Positions 1-8,790 of a DNA stretch of 64,000 bases are shown here, piece by piece. Where the stretch lies: the NCBI GenBank assembly GCA_034926605.1, contig JAYFQV010000011.1, forward strand, positions 1 through 64,000. Direction: 5' to 3'. This DNA is from CALXXL01 sp034926605 (lineage in GTDB: Bacteria; Verrucomicrobiota; Lentisphaeria; Victivallales; Victivallaceae). The notes beneath the pieces were generated by a model that saw only the letters and a program-made list of their open reading frames with translations, did not search any database and was not told the origin of the DNA. Made by a program: the position numbers and the translations under genes. Each line of letters opens with the position of its first letter. Within the stretch, counting starts at the first letter, position 1.

Positions 1-2521
1 ACAGTCCTACGACCTGTTCCGGCGGGGTGGCGTCCTTGACGGTGAAGCTGATCTTGCCGGTCTTGCTGGCGTTCCCGGCGGCGTCGTAGGCGATGACCTC
101 GGCGGTGAACTTGCCGACGCCGAAGTCGGTGAGGGTGGCGGAGCCGTTTTCGGTGGTGACGCTCTTGCCACCGCAGGAGACGACGTATTTCGTCACGCCG
201 ACGTTGTCCTTTCCGGACAGCGCGAAAGTGACCGAGTAGCCGTTCACCGTGGCCTTGCCGCTTACCGTGGGAATGGTGTAATCTCCCACGGTGAAGAAGC
301 ATTCCGTGCTCCACGCGCTGTAGGTCTGAGTAGAGGAGACGGCGCGGACCGTGAAGTAGTGATTTCCGGGGGTAAGACTGCTGACCTTCAACGAGGTTTT
401 GGATGATTTAAGCACCTTTTCGCCGTCCAGCGTGATTTCATAGCTGGCTGCCTTGCCGGTGAAGGTCCAGCTCAAGGTGGCGTTGTACTTGGTATCCGGC
501 GTGGCGGAGCAGGTGAAATCACCCTCTATGTCCGACTCCGAGCCGTTGACTGTGAACAGCAGAGTGTTGTTGGATACGGTCAAAGTGTAGTTGTTGCCGC
601 CGGATTCCAGCTTTCCGTCGATCTTCAGTGTTCCCAGTTTGGTGCCGGAGGTGGAGTAGACGGTGATGCCGCCGTCGAAAATCGCGTCGCCCGCAGCCAG
701 CTTGTAGCTGCCGGACTTCTGGGAGGAGGAGACTGTAACCGAATAGTTTGCCGACCTTGCAATCACCGAACTGCCGGAAAGTATGGCGGCGTCCGAGGTG
801 GAACGCTCGTTGACCAGCAAATTGATGGTGGCGGAGCCGTTCACCACGGCGTGAAAGTTGGTCATGGTGGCGCCGAACGAAATTACGCCGGATATGCGTG
901 AGTTGGTTACATCGGCGATGCCGCCGGAGTGGACGGTCAGGCCGGAAAGATAGACCAGCACCCCGTTGGCGGCCAGTTTCCCGCCGGAACTCACGACCGT
1001 CTTGTTGGCGGTTCCGCTGTCCCAGAATCCCTGAACGCCGCCGGAGTAGATGATCGTGTTGCTGGCCACGCCGCCGGATACGAAAAACGCGCCGCTTTCA
1101 TTGGTGCCGCGGATAACGGTGGTTTCGTCCCCCACCATAATGTTGAGGATGCCGCCTTCGGATTGCACCAGCGAATCCACCCGGCACTCCTGGCCGCTGG
1201 CGACATAGAGCTTGCCGCCGGACATCAGAACGGTACGGAAGGCCGAACCGCAGTCGAGATAGATCGGGATGACGTCGTCATTCTTGTAATTAGGGTCGCC
1301 CACCCACAGCTCGCCGCCGGCGGAGACAATGGTGTCGTAGGCAATTCCGGTTTCGGCTACGAACTGGCTGCCGCCGGCGCAGATGATGGAGCCGGACGCC
1401 GCGCCGCCGTAGAGCAGCTGTTCGCCACCACTGCTGATGACGGTTCCGAACGCCACACCGCCGCCTACGTATTCCAAGCCGTCGGCATATATGCGGCCGG
1501 AACTGCCGGTACCACCGTTGATGTAGTGGGAACCGCCGGCGGAAACCACGGTGTTGTACGCGGTACGGCCTCTGCCCAGATACAGGACGCCGGAACTGTA
1601 TATTATGAAGTTGCTGGCCTTGGTTCCGTCGAATGAGAACGTGCCGGATGCGTTGGTGCCGTTTATGGAGCCGCCGCCGCCGGAAGACAGATAAATCTTC
1701 AGAGTGCCGCCCACTTCCTGCTTCAGACCGGTGACCACGCCGCCGCTGAATTCCAGCCCGCCTCCAGAAGATACGGTTGCGCTTACGGCGCTGCCGCCGG
1801 AGACGACGAGTCTGCCGCCTTTGTATATCCGGGTTCCGGAAGCCAGCCCGGCGGTGAGGTTTTGCCGCCCGCCGCTGGAGACGTCGAACCCATAGGCGCT
1901 GCCGCCGAGGATGTTCTGCTGGGCGGAGGCCCCGGAAATTATGCCGCTGGAAACCACGGCTCCGGCGGACACCACCTGGCTGCCGTAAACCAGAACGGTC
2001 GCCGCGAACGCTCCGGACGACACCACTTGTGTTCCCTGGGAACAGATCATGACGCTGTACGCCTTGCCTCCGGTGAAAACGAACTGGTATCCCCCTGAGG
2101 TGATCATGGTGTTGCTGGTCACGCCGCCGCTGGCGATCAGTTGCCGTCCGCCGTATGCGACGGTGGTGTTGTGGGCGAAGCCGCCGGGCCCGATATGCTG
2201 AATCGCGGAGCCGGTATGGGCGGAAACCGTGGTGTCGCTGGCCGTTCCAAGGATATATTGGCTGGACCAGTCCATTACCTCGGTATCCGAAGCAAAACCG
2301 CCTTTCTCCACATACATCGAGCCGGTATTCATCATCGTATTTTCGGCGGAAGCTCCCGACCCGATACGGAATTCCCCGCCGGAAACCATCACGCCGGACG
2401 CATTTTCGCCGGAGTTAAGAACAAGCGAACTGCCGACGCAGTTGGAAGCCTCACACCCTTCGGCGATTATGATGTCAGTATAACGGTAGTTCTTCGCGCC
2501 GGTAGTCAATACTGGATCCAT
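1..2521 (-). CDS. AIDA-type repeat surface protein, 5' part (cut by window edge)
   Basis: The reading frame is open from ATG at 2521 to the left edge, giving about 840 residues; the C-terminus lies outside. The first about 570 residues are imperfect 20-ish residue units of the form S-GG-x-x-x-V-x-x-GG-x-A-x-x-T-x-V, the AIDA repeat that builds a right-handed beta-helix stalk in autotransporter adhesins. After this come a low-Gly segment, an Fn3-like domain (motifs YEITLDG and AYSAWSTE-like) and an Ig-like domain containing DNVGVTKY and AYDAAGNAS. The N-terminus, MDPVLTTGAKNYRYTD, has no signal peptide, which is odd for a surface protein. A sigma70-like promoter lies about 200 bases upstream. 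The repeat assignment is secure; adhesion function and export route are inference. Confidence 0.85.
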   Translation of the reverse strand, partial: MDPVLTTGAKNYRYTDIIIAEGCEASNCVGSSLVLNSGENASGVMVSGGEFRIGSGASAENTMMNTGSMYVEKGGFASDTEVMDWSSQYILGTASDTTVSAHTGSAIQHIGPGGFAHNTTVAYGGRQLIASGGVTSNTMITSGGYQFVFTGGKAYSVMICSQGTQVVSSGAFAATVLVYGSQVVSAGAVVSSGIISGASAQQNILGGSAYGFDVSSGGRQNLTAGLASGTRIYKGGRLVVSGGSAVSATVSSGGGLEFSGGVVTGLKQEVGGTLKIYLSSGGGGSINGTNASGTFSFDGTKASNFIIYSSGVLYLGRGRTAYNTVVSAGGSHYINGGTGSSGRIYADGLEYVGGGVAFGTVISSGGEQLLYGGAASGSIICAGGSQFVAETGIAYDTIVSAGGELWVGDPNYKNDDVIPIYLDCGSAFRTVLMSGGKLYVASGQECRVDSLVQSEGGILNIMVGDETTVIRGTNESGAFFVSGGVASNTIIYSGGVQGFWDSGTANKTVVSSGGKLAANGVLVYLSGLTVHSGGIADVTNSRISGVISFGATMTNFHAVVNGSATINLLVNERSTSDAAILSGSSVIARSANYSVTVSSSQKSGSYKLAAGDAIFDGGITVYSTSGTKLGTLKIDGKLESGGNNYTLTVSNNTLLFTVNGSESDIEGDFTCSATPDTKYNATLSWTFTGKAASYEITLDGEKVLKSSKTSLKVSSLTPGNHYFTVRAVSSTQTYSAWSTECFFTVGDYTIPTVSGKATVNGYSVTFALSGKDNVGVTKYVVSCGGKSVTTENGSATLTDFGVGKFTAEVIAYDAAGNASKTGKISFTVKDATPPEQVVGL

Positions 2522-2716
2522 GATTGTGCTCCTTCTCCGGGATTTACGGTTTCATCCGTCATAAATTGCCCGGTATGATATATTGTATTTTCCGAACTTT
2601 CAAACATATTGCGGTGCCACTGCTGTTATGATACGCACCATAAAGGCCGAAAACGGCAGAAAATGCCATATGGCCTGAAAACGCCAAAAAACGTCCCCCC
2701 CGTCCTTTAGGTAAAT
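2522..2716 (-). other. long 5' leader of the AIDA-repeat gene
   Basis: About 190 bases lie between the proposed promoter and the start codon. They hold short complementary runs (GGCC with GGCC at about 2647-2674; GGC-AGAAAAT-GCC at 2655-2667) and several TTTTC runs on the minus strand. I see no open frame with a ribosome binding site. Whether the RNA is structured or regulatory is unknown. Confidence 0.3.
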
Positions 2717-2745
2717 ATAATACAACTTTTTCATCGGAAAATCAA
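2717..2745 (-). promoter_or_regulatory. sigma70-like promoter for the AIDA-repeat gene
   Basis: On the minus strand TTGATT (2745-2740) and TATTAT (2722-2717) are separated by 17 bases, close to the bacterial consensus. It points at the gene starting at 2521 and lies just past the stop codon of the flavoprotein gene. Confidence 0.6.
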
Positions 2746-2821
2746 GTCTTTTTCGAGAAAGGGGCAAGCATTTTGTTCCAAGCCCGGGGAATGGCCACTC
2801 CATCGACGGTTTGCTTTGCAA

Positions 2822-4042
2822 TTATTTGGCGGCGTTGGTTCCGGCGACGCTGCCGGAGCTGAAAGCCCATTGCAGATTGTAGCCGCCGCACGGCCCATCG
2901 ACGTCGATGAACTCTCCGGCAAAGAACAGATTCGGAAAGAGGCGGCTGCGCATGGTTGCGGCCTCCACCTCGCTACGGGCGATGCCGCCGGAGGATGCCA
3001 TGGCCTTGCCCCATGGATCGGCCGCAGTTACAGTCAGCGGCCAGGCGGTCAGCAGTTCGGTCAGGCGGCGGCGGCGAAGGGTGTCCAGTCGGCTGACGAC
3101 GGTGTCTTCGAGACCGGCCGATGCGATCATGTATTCGGCCAATGACCGCGGCAGCAGCCCGGCCAGTACGGTCTTGACCTGTTTGATGCCGTTTGTCTGC
3201 CGGATGGCGTGCCAGTGCGCTTCCCACTTTTCCGGAGTCATTTCAGGCAGCACATTCAGGTTCAGGGTCAACGGCACCGACCGGGCAAGAAGGCGCGCCG
3301 CCCTTCCGGACAGGTCGAGCACCGCCGGGCCGGAAATGCCGTCGTGGGTGAATAGCAGCGTACCGGCGGTAACATTGTCGCGGTCGAGCTTAAGCCGGAT
3401 ATCCGGCAGAACAACGCCGGCCAGTTCCGCCGCAGCCAGCTCCGGCACGGTAAGTCCGCACAATGCCGGAACCGGGGGTATTACCGTGTGTCCGGCGGCT
3501 TCAAGCACGCCATATAGCGACCCGTGCCCGCCTAGCGCCGGATAGCCCGGCCCGCCGCCGGCGGCGACAACCGCATCGCAGGGATAACTGCGTCCGCCGC
3601 TCCTAACCTCGACAATCCGTCCGTTGTCCGCAGCGATTGCCGTGACCGGAGTATCGCAAACAGTTTCGACTCCGGCGGCTGAAAGGGCGTCGATCAGCAC
3701 GTTCAGCACGTCGGCCGCGCGTTCGGTGACCGGAAAGTAGTAAAAATCGTCGATAAGTTTGAATTCGAGGCCGCGTTCGCGGAAAAACGCCAGCAGCCGT
3801 TCCGGCGGGAACGCCTGAAGCGCGGACTTCGCAAAGCGCTGTTGATCCGGCGGAAACCGCCGGGCCATGGCGACGGCACTGAGAACATTGGTCAGATTGC
3901 ACTTGCCTGCTCCGCTGGCCAGCAGCTTGCGTCCCGGCCGTGGCAGGTATTCCAGCAAAGTGACATGATTGCCGCCGCGGGCGGCATGGTATGCGGCAAA
4001 AAGTCCGGCGGGGCCGCCGCCGATGACAATAATCTTTTTCAT
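2822..4042 (-). CDS. HI0933/YhiN-family flavoprotein oxidoreductase
   Basis: A 406-residue protein beginning MKKIIVIGGGPAGLFAAYHA, the Rossmann GxGxxG motif that binds FAD. It is followed by the family-typical GRKLLASGAGKCNLTN near residues 37-52. The C-terminus carries FAGEFIDVDGPCGGYN, the second FAD-contacting segment of HI0933-like proteins. Length and motif order fit the family, which includes YhiN and BaiN-type reductases. The physiological substrate cannot be told from sequence. It is cytoplasmic with no signal or membrane segment. It appears to be a single gene: the right flank is the decayed island, and downstream lies the promoter of the surface protein gene. Confidence 0.9.
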   Translation of the reverse strand: MKKIIVIGGGPAGLFAAYHAARGGNHVTLLEYLPRPGRKLLASGAGKCNLTNVLSAVAMARRFPPDQQRFAKSALQAFPPERLLAFFRERGLEFKLIDDFYYFPVTERAADVLNVLIDALSAAGVETVCDTPVTAIAADNGRIVEVRSGGRSYPCDAVVAAGGGPGYPALGGHGSLYGVLEAAGHTVIPPVPALCGLTVPELAAAELAGVVLPDIRLKLDRDNVTAGTLLFTHDGISGPAVLDLSGRAARLLARSVPLTLNLNVLPEMTPEKWEAHWHAIRQTNGIKQVKTVLAGLLPRSLAEYMIASAGLEDTVVSRLDTLRRRRLTELLTAWPLTVTAADPWGKAMASSGGIARSEVEAATMRSRLFPNLFFAGEFIDVDGPCGGYNLQWAFSSGSVAGTNAAK

Positions 4043-4199
4043 ATCCGATAAAATAGCGGTGTTTGAGGATAAAGCAAACGCATATGTTGCCGTATTTGGG
4101 GGGATAAGTGCTTAGCGCTGCCTGCAATCCCCGTTCGAAGTACTATTTTAAGGCAAAATATGTACATCGGTTGAATGAAACTGATTTGTCCGGAGGAAT

Positions 4200-4298
4200 A
4201 TGAAAAAAGAATTCAACCGGCTGTTATTGGTCTTGCCGGGAAACAATCTTGCCGTAATGATTTTAATCTATGCGGCATTATTGATACAGCACGTCTGA
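4200..4298 (+). pseudogene. truncated start of a membrane-protein gene
   Basis: A 32-codon frame begins MKKEFNRLLLVLPGNN and continues into a hydrophobic stretch (AVMILIYAALLI), with an excellent ribosome binding site (GGAGG, five bases ahead of ATG). It stops exactly where the sequence becomes a copy of RHS core DNA (4291-4319). I read it as the first transmembrane helix of a gene cut off by recombination. It could still be translated as a tiny membrane peptide. Confidence 0.45.
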
Positions 4299-4319
4299 CA
4301 AGTGCGTTGCTGTTCATGC
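4291..4319 (-). repeat. 29-base copy of RHS core DNA (copy 1)
   Basis: Matches 6676-6704 with a single mismatch. In the intact RHS frame it encodes MNSNxLVRR, but here it is isolated between a truncated membrane-protein start and a thioredoxin-like fragment. It marks a recombination junction. Confidence 0.7.
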
Positions 4320-4600
4320 TAAGGGGTAAGCGCATTTAGCAATGGCGACTCATATGTATTTCTTAATAGATTTGGCAACCAAGTAGCTTGCATTATGTCA
4401 TCTATTCCCAACTTTTTCTGTAGTGAGACCAGCAACAGAAAATTTTCTTCAACGCCGGTGTCATGGGTAATTAGTTCATAGCGGCCGCCGAACTTTTCTT
4501 CCAAGCGCGGCAGCACCAACGCTTTTACTTTGGCGCATTCGTCGCATCCGGGCTGATAAAAGAAATCGAGCCGAACATCTTCAGCTCCCCCCGAAAACAA
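4319..4600 (-). pseudogene. thioredoxin-like protein fragment
   Basis: The frame contains DFFYQPGCDECAKVKA, a CxxC redox motif in a thioredoxin-fold context, followed by LPRLEEKFGG and ENFLLLVSLQKKLGI. No normal start is present: the frame opens after a stop at 4640 without a signal peptide, and a TTG at 4600 is the only plausible initiator. The last 20 or so residues look unrelated to a thioredoxin fold and end at the RHS-derived repeat. It is probably an internal piece of a secreted thioredoxin-like gene truncated at both ends. Confidence 0.5.
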
Positions 4601-4826
4601 GCGGAAAAAATCATTACTAAAAACAACAATTATTTCATGCTAAATGTATTTGATATCCATGTAGCCAATACTTATTACTTTACTGAACGCTTTCTGCCAT
4701 TAACGAAATGCAAGACATCAAATAGCAAAGTCATATTTCGTGTTTTTTTGATGCCGTAACAATTTGTTAACTTTTCTCCGTATAAACAACGCTGCCTAAA
4801 CTTCGTTCTTTTGTCAGCGCAAATGG

Positions 4827-5669
4827 TTAGTTTTGACATGGCAAACTTATATTTTCGATCTTCTGCACATGAAAAATGTTTTCTATCGCGAAATCCTCTT
4901 CTCTGATGATCATCTGGATGGTAACCTTGTCTGCGTCTTCGATATCGGTTTTAACACTGCCCTCCTGATACGGCACCTCGACCCCGACAAGCGTTGCCTC
5001 ACTGCCGGTCGGCACCGCTGGATTCAGATCTAAGTGCTCCAGCGGGATATTGATTTTCACATCCAATGCCGCACCGTTGACTTTAGAAACCTCAATAGAG
5101 TAATTCGGAATGTTATACGCCTCCGCCTTGGAGCCCGGACTGTTATGATTTATCAATTTGCCTTGAACCGTCATTCCGGTATAAAATCTATCACCCAAAA
5201 GCGGAAAAATACCATGCGGTTCGATGGGCATCCCGCAACTATACAGCTTTAATAGCCGTTCCCAAGCCGATACTTCCACCTGTGATTTCGTGATTATTGT
5301 TTCCGTATTGTTTTCCTTCCGGTGACGGCTTTCTGGCAATACCTTCAAAACATAAAAAACTTTATCAAATATAACGGTTTCATAACCAATTAGCCTAATC
5401 AAGGTTCCGCTCTTGGGGGCAACAAATCCAGGGAACAACAACAATTCAATGCCTATTGGGAGCTCCAGCTTGATGTTATCGACATATAACACTTCCATTC
5501 GGCGCGTTTGGCGATTAAGTTGATCCGGGTGTCCGAGGGGCTTATCTGTCAATACGCCCTCAATCTCCATCACGGTGCCGAAATCTTTGCCCAAAACGGG
5601 GAACACGCCTTGCTTTGAGCCGTTTCCGGCGAGGAATAACACTACAACCATTAACAAACTACTTACCAT
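4827..5669 (-). CDS. secreted protein with two internal repeats, overlapping the RHS tail gene
   Basis: Starting at ATG 5669 (GGAGG five bases upstream), the product is 280 residues and begins MVSSLLMVVVLFLAGNGSKQ, a signal-peptide-like helix. Two halves resemble each other: GVFPVLGKDFGTVMEIEGVL near residue 20 and GIFPLLGDRFYTGMTVQGKL near residue 140, each followed by a beta-rich stretch. I recognise no family. Its start lies inside the last codons of the RHS fragment (11-base overlap), so the two are translationally coupled. In RHS loci that position often holds an immunity gene, but a signal peptide and domain duplication are not diagnostic of one. Confidence 0.7.
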   Translation of the reverse strand: MVSSLLMVVVLFLAGNGSKQGVFPVLGKDFGTVMEIEGVLTDKPLGHPDQLNRQTRRMEVLYVDNIKLELPIGIELLLFPGFVAPKSGTLIRLIGYETVIFDKVFYVLKVLPESRHRKENNTETIITKSQVEVSAWERLLKLYSCGMPIEPHGIFPLLGDRFYTGMTVQGKLINHNSPGSKAEAYNIPNYSIEVSKVNGAALDVKINIPLEHLDLNPAVPTGSEATLVGVEVPYQEGSVKTDIEDADKVTIQMIIREEDFAIENIFHVQKIENISLPCQN

Positions 5670-6891
5670 AGGAACCTCCATCGCATTGAACACACCATAC
5701 TTCCTCATTAAAGTCAGAATAGCTGGCCTGCCATTCTGACATGCTACTTTTGTATATTGTGGTCTCACGTATAGGAAGCGCTAGAGGACTGTTGGGGTTG
5801 TTAGGGTCATTAGGGTCGTAAAAATAATCACCGACCCCGTTGCCATCACGATCAGGGTTGTGATACATATCTGCATGTGTCATCGTGCTCGAAGTCGGAT
5901 CATATAAACCGTAGTCAAAATTGACGTGTCCTGGTTTTTTATGTATGTCGGGATTCCACTTGCCAAGATCAGCCTTGCCCGTTGCCGGATCAAAAGATAC
6001 CGGTGGATTTGTAGGAGAATTCCCCAAGTGGATGGAATATATTTGAGGATTGCTATTCTTTCCACATTCACATTTAGTACTCATTTCCTGCTGCCGCTGT
6101 TGAGCCTGCGACATTAACTTATAGCAGTTACTGTGTTTTTCCCTAGCCCCCAGATTGGCACAAACAACGCCGATACATCCTCGCGCCAATTGTATTTCTG
6201 CCCACCAAAGTTGCTCAGGCGTAAGATTCAGGTTTTTAAGTTTATTATCTCTAAGTTTCTGCCAATATGAATCCCAATGGATAGAGTCTTGCAGTCCCAA
6301 TGAATCAATCACATTCACCGGGTCATTCTCTAAGAAATTATACAGGTTCACGCCGCCGTTTTCGGCGATGGGATCCTTGGACAGCCAGCGGCCGATGGCG
6401 GGGGTGTAGTAGCGATAGTTATAGTAGACCAGGCCCGTTTCGGAGTCGGCGTACTCGCTGCTGAACCGGAGCGGATTGGTTTCGGCGAAGTCGCCGGTGG
6501 AGCTGATGACTTTGCCGTAGGGGTCGTATTCATACCACGCCGCCACCGCCGTCGAGGTGGTCAGCGCCACCACGTTCTTGTTCGCGTCGGTGCGGTGGAA
6601 GTATGTGGTGTCGGTCTCCGCGTCGCGTACTTCCAGCGGAGTGTCCAGCCCGGTAATTCCGGCATTCCAGGTATAACGTCTGACAAGTGTGTTGCTGTTC
6701 ATGCCATTGAGCTCCGCAACCAATTTATACCCGTAGTACACGAATTTCAAGCGCGCATTCAAAGTATTGCCTGAATAGAACTTCTTTTCGATTCGGCGGC
6801 CGAGATAATCGTAGGCGAACTCCATGTCCGTGCCCCCTTTCCACCCGGGACAGACGGGGCTCGGCGTTCCAGGTGTAAGTCCATCCGTCAA
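5659..6891 (-). CDS. RHS repeat-associated core fragment with unique C-terminal tail
   Basis: Residues about 24-200 are RHS/YD-repeat protein ending in the conserved core (YYNYRYYTPAIGRWLSKDPI, then GVNLYNFLENDPVNVIDSLG). From residue 201 the sequence switches to a 210-residue tail, the usual site of polymorphic toxin domains. The tail holds RGCIGVVCANLG with cysteines at 239, 244 and 256, a CECG pair near 274, GHVNFDYG and HADMYHNPDRDGNG. I cannot assign a toxin family; a thiol-dependent enzyme is conceivable. The first 23 residues are out of frame with the RHS sequence upstream, so the large N-terminal shell is missing and this is a remnant, although the tail itself is intact. Confidence 0.7.
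   Translation of the reverse strand: MTDGLTPGTPSPVCPGWKGGTDMEFAYDYLGRRIEKKFYSGNTLNARLKFVYYGYKLVAELNGMNSNTLVRRYTWNAGITGLDTPLEVRDAETDTTYFHRTDANKNVVALTTSTAVAAWYEYDPYGKVISSTGDFAETNPLRFSSEYADSETGLVYYNYRYYTPAIGRWLSKDPIAENGGVNLYNFLENDPVNVIDSLGLQDSIHWDSYWQKLRDNKLKNLNLTPEQLWWAEIQLARGCIGVVCANLGAREKHSNCYKLMSQAQQRQQEMSTKCECGKNSNPQIYSIHLGNSPTNPPVSFDPATGKADLGKWNPDIHKKPGHVNFDYGLYDPTSSTMTHADMYHNPDRDGNGVGDYFYDPNDPNNPNSPLALPIRETTIYKSSMSEWQASYSDFNEEVWCVQCDGGSYGK
6676..6704 (-). repeat. 29-base RHS core segment (copy 2, in native context)
   Basis: Native copy of the segment repeated at 4291-4319; here it encodes part of LNGMNSNTLVRRYTW within the RHS frame. One mismatch separates the copies. Confidence 0.7.
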
Positions 6892-7045
6892 AGTTTAGCA
6901 TATTGCCGGTTGCGTCGTGAGTGGGAGCGGCAAGTCCGGTTATCCCGGTGTACTGGTTCAGGACGTTTTAGGTGTAAGTGATATCGGTTTCCAGAATTGT
7001 CGCGGTACTGCGATTCCCGGTCTGGTCATAGTTGTACGAATTTGC
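6892..7045 (-). pseudogene. decayed upstream RHS sequence
   Basis: Reading the minus strand gives recognisable YD-repeat protein: NSYNYDQTGNRSTATI, NVLNQYTGITG, PTHDATGNMLNFDGWTYTW. It is interrupted by a TAA where a Tyr codon is expected (YT-stop-NVLNQY, near 6969) and by a frameshift before MEFAYDYLGRRIEKK (around 6830-6860). No more RHS is recognisable beyond about 7045, so the gene is both 5'-truncated and frameshifted. Confidence 0.75.
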
Positions 7046-7161
7046 CTGATCCGGTTAGGTGGTTTGTGTTGTTCATCGGATCGACCATGTTCGCCTGACG
7101 CAATGCACTTGACAATTCGGCGGAGACAAGATTTTCGATATGACGTCGACTACGAAAAAGA

Positions 7162-7314
7162 CTGAGATTTTCAGATTTCGACGATATGCCCCTTACTAAT
7201 TTTATGAACCTCGATGAGGCCGCATTCAGGATTGTCGATTATGGACCAATATGCATTCATTGGGAAGAAAAAGAAGAATATAATGCTATTTCAGATGGTG
7301 ATTTTGTAAAAAAT
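7162..7314 (+). pseudogene. short coding-like remnant
   Basis: The plus strand reads FSDFDDMPLTNFMNLDEAAF and DYGPICIHWEEKEEYNAISD before a TAG. Acidic, aromatic-rich composition resembles small immunity-type proteins seen beside RHS genes, but there is no convincing start codon and I recognise no family. Low confidence. Confidence 0.25.
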
Positions 7315-7324
7315 TAGCTTATAA

Positions 7325-7496
7325 TGGTACCGAAGGTGTGGATGATCGATCATTCGGAGCCAAGCTAAAAATGCGGCATTCAATAATATTTAAGCTCATT
7401 TATTGCCAATTGCGGCCGTATATATGGCGCGAAATAATGCGCCGCCAATGGTACCGAGCGGTACATTTTTATGTCAAAACGGTACCGAATGGTACC
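7325..7496. repeat. cluster of GGTACC palindromes
   Basis: TGGTACCGA occurs at 7325-7333 and 7449-7457, and GGTACCGAATGGTACC at 7481-7496; the 7450 copy is also followed at the same spacing by GGTAC. The 7325 copy extends to TGGTACCGAAGGTG, identical to the 3' end of the tRNA-Leu gene at 14737-14750. The rest of 7315-7567 is AT-rich with no gene that I can support. Confidence 0.5.
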
Positions 7497-7567
7497 AGCT
7501 TCGTGCGGAAGTTTGAGAATACAAAACCAGAGAAATCTTCAATACTTTGTGCGGGAAACAAAAAATG

Positions 7568-8767
7568 CTACGCAACCATTTTACGCCATGACAGATAGAA
7601 GAATGGGATTGCGGCGATCTGTGTTATGACGGAAAACGCGACCAGGGCTGGCAGTGAAATTCCGTAAAGAATTCCCATCAGCCAACTGCCTAGGAACATG
7701 CAGATTCCGAACGCCGTTTGAAATACTCCGTAGCCGGTGGAACGATTTTTTTTCGGCACCAATGTGGCCACGGCGGCTTTCAGCACGGACTCCTGCGCGC
7801 CCATGCCGATGCCCCATAAAAGCACTCCGAGCCAAAGTTCCCAGCGCATCGAGCCTCCAAATACGAACAGCGCAAACGGCGCGGCGGTCAGAGTGGAGAT
7901 CATCAACGTGCGCAGCCCGAAACGGTCGAACAGCCAGCCGAATCCCAGCGCGGCAACGGCGTCGATGAACATCGCCCCGGCATAGATCAGCGGCAGTTCA
8001 TCGTCCGGCATAAGCCCGTGTCTGGCAACATGCATGGTGATAAGCGGAAAATCAAGGAATCCCAGCGAAAACAATGAGATCGCCGCCAGATAGAAGATGA
8101 AGGCCCAATTCATGTTTAATTTCGTGTGCGGTTTTTCATCCGGCTCGAAATTTTCGGGATTCGGAAATTTATGCCGGGCGAACAACAGCAGCAATATCGT
8201 TATCAACGCTGGTATTCCAAGGATCAGAAAACAGGCGGCGTAGGCGGAAAAACGGTCGCTATCGTGTTTCAGCCATAACACCAGAAACAGAATGACCGGG
8301 CCGAGCACTGCGCCGATCTGGTCAAGTACCTCCTGCAGCGCAAAACTCTTACCTGCGCCATATTGGGTTGCCGCAAACGACAGCAATGTGTCTTTTGCCG
8401 GTTTCTTGATGGCCTTTCCGATACGCTGAAGCACAATAAGTCCGCATGCGAACATCCAGCCGCCGTGCGGGACCAATGCCAGCGCCGGAATTGCCATGCA
8501 ATCGATAATATAACCTATGATCGTCATCGGCCAATATTTGCCGGTGCGGTCGGCCACGATTCCGGTTACAAGGCGCAGGGAATAACCGATGAAGCCGCCA
8601 AGTCCGGAAGTGAACCCGATGGCGGCGGAGGAGGCTCCCGCCATGCTCAGGTATGCTCCGATGATGCTGGCCGCGCCCTCGTGCGTCATGTCCGAGAACA
8701 TGCTGACTATGCCCATCAGGACAATAAAAGCCAATATGGTCCTTCTGGCGGTATGGTTTTTGTTCAT
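7568..8767 (-). CDS. MFS transporter
   Basis: With the start at ATG 8767 (GGAAAG six bases upstream; an in-frame upstream extension has no membrane character) the protein is 399 residues. It has about twelve hydrophobic helices, an early loop RLVTGIVADRTGKYWP matching the MFS loop 2-3 motif (G-x-x-x-D-R-x-G-K/R), and LFDRFGLRTLM at the equivalent place in the second half. The substrate is unknown. It is divergent from a metal-sensor-type two-component system, and divergent placement often means shared control. The inner-membrane location is certain by composition. Confidence 0.85.
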   Translation of the reverse strand: MNKNHTARRTILAFIVLMGIVSMFSDMTHEGAASIIGAYLSMAGASSAAIGFTSGLGGFIGYSLRLVTGIVADRTGKYWPMTIIGYIIDCMAIPALALVPHGGWMFACGLIVLQRIGKAIKKPAKDTLLSFAATQYGAGKSFALQEVLDQIGAVLGPVILFLVLWLKHDSDRFSAYAACFLILGIPALITILLLLFARHKFPNPENFEPDEKPHTKLNMNWAFIFYLAAISLFSLGFLDFPLITMHVARHGLMPDDELPLIYAGAMFIDAVAALGFGWLFDRFGLRTLMISTLTAAPFALFVFGGSMRWELWLGVLLWGIGMGAQESVLKAAVATLVPKKNRSTGYGVFQTAFGICMFLGSWLMGILYGISLPALVAFSVITQIAAIPFFYLSWRKMVA

Positions 8768-8790
8768 CTCAATCTTTCCGTTATATCGAT

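Noticed and set aside
1..2521. CRISPR array or DNA tandem repeat suggested by the regular pattern
   Set aside because: The periodicity is at protein level (AIDA repeats), with variable DNA and no identical spacers.
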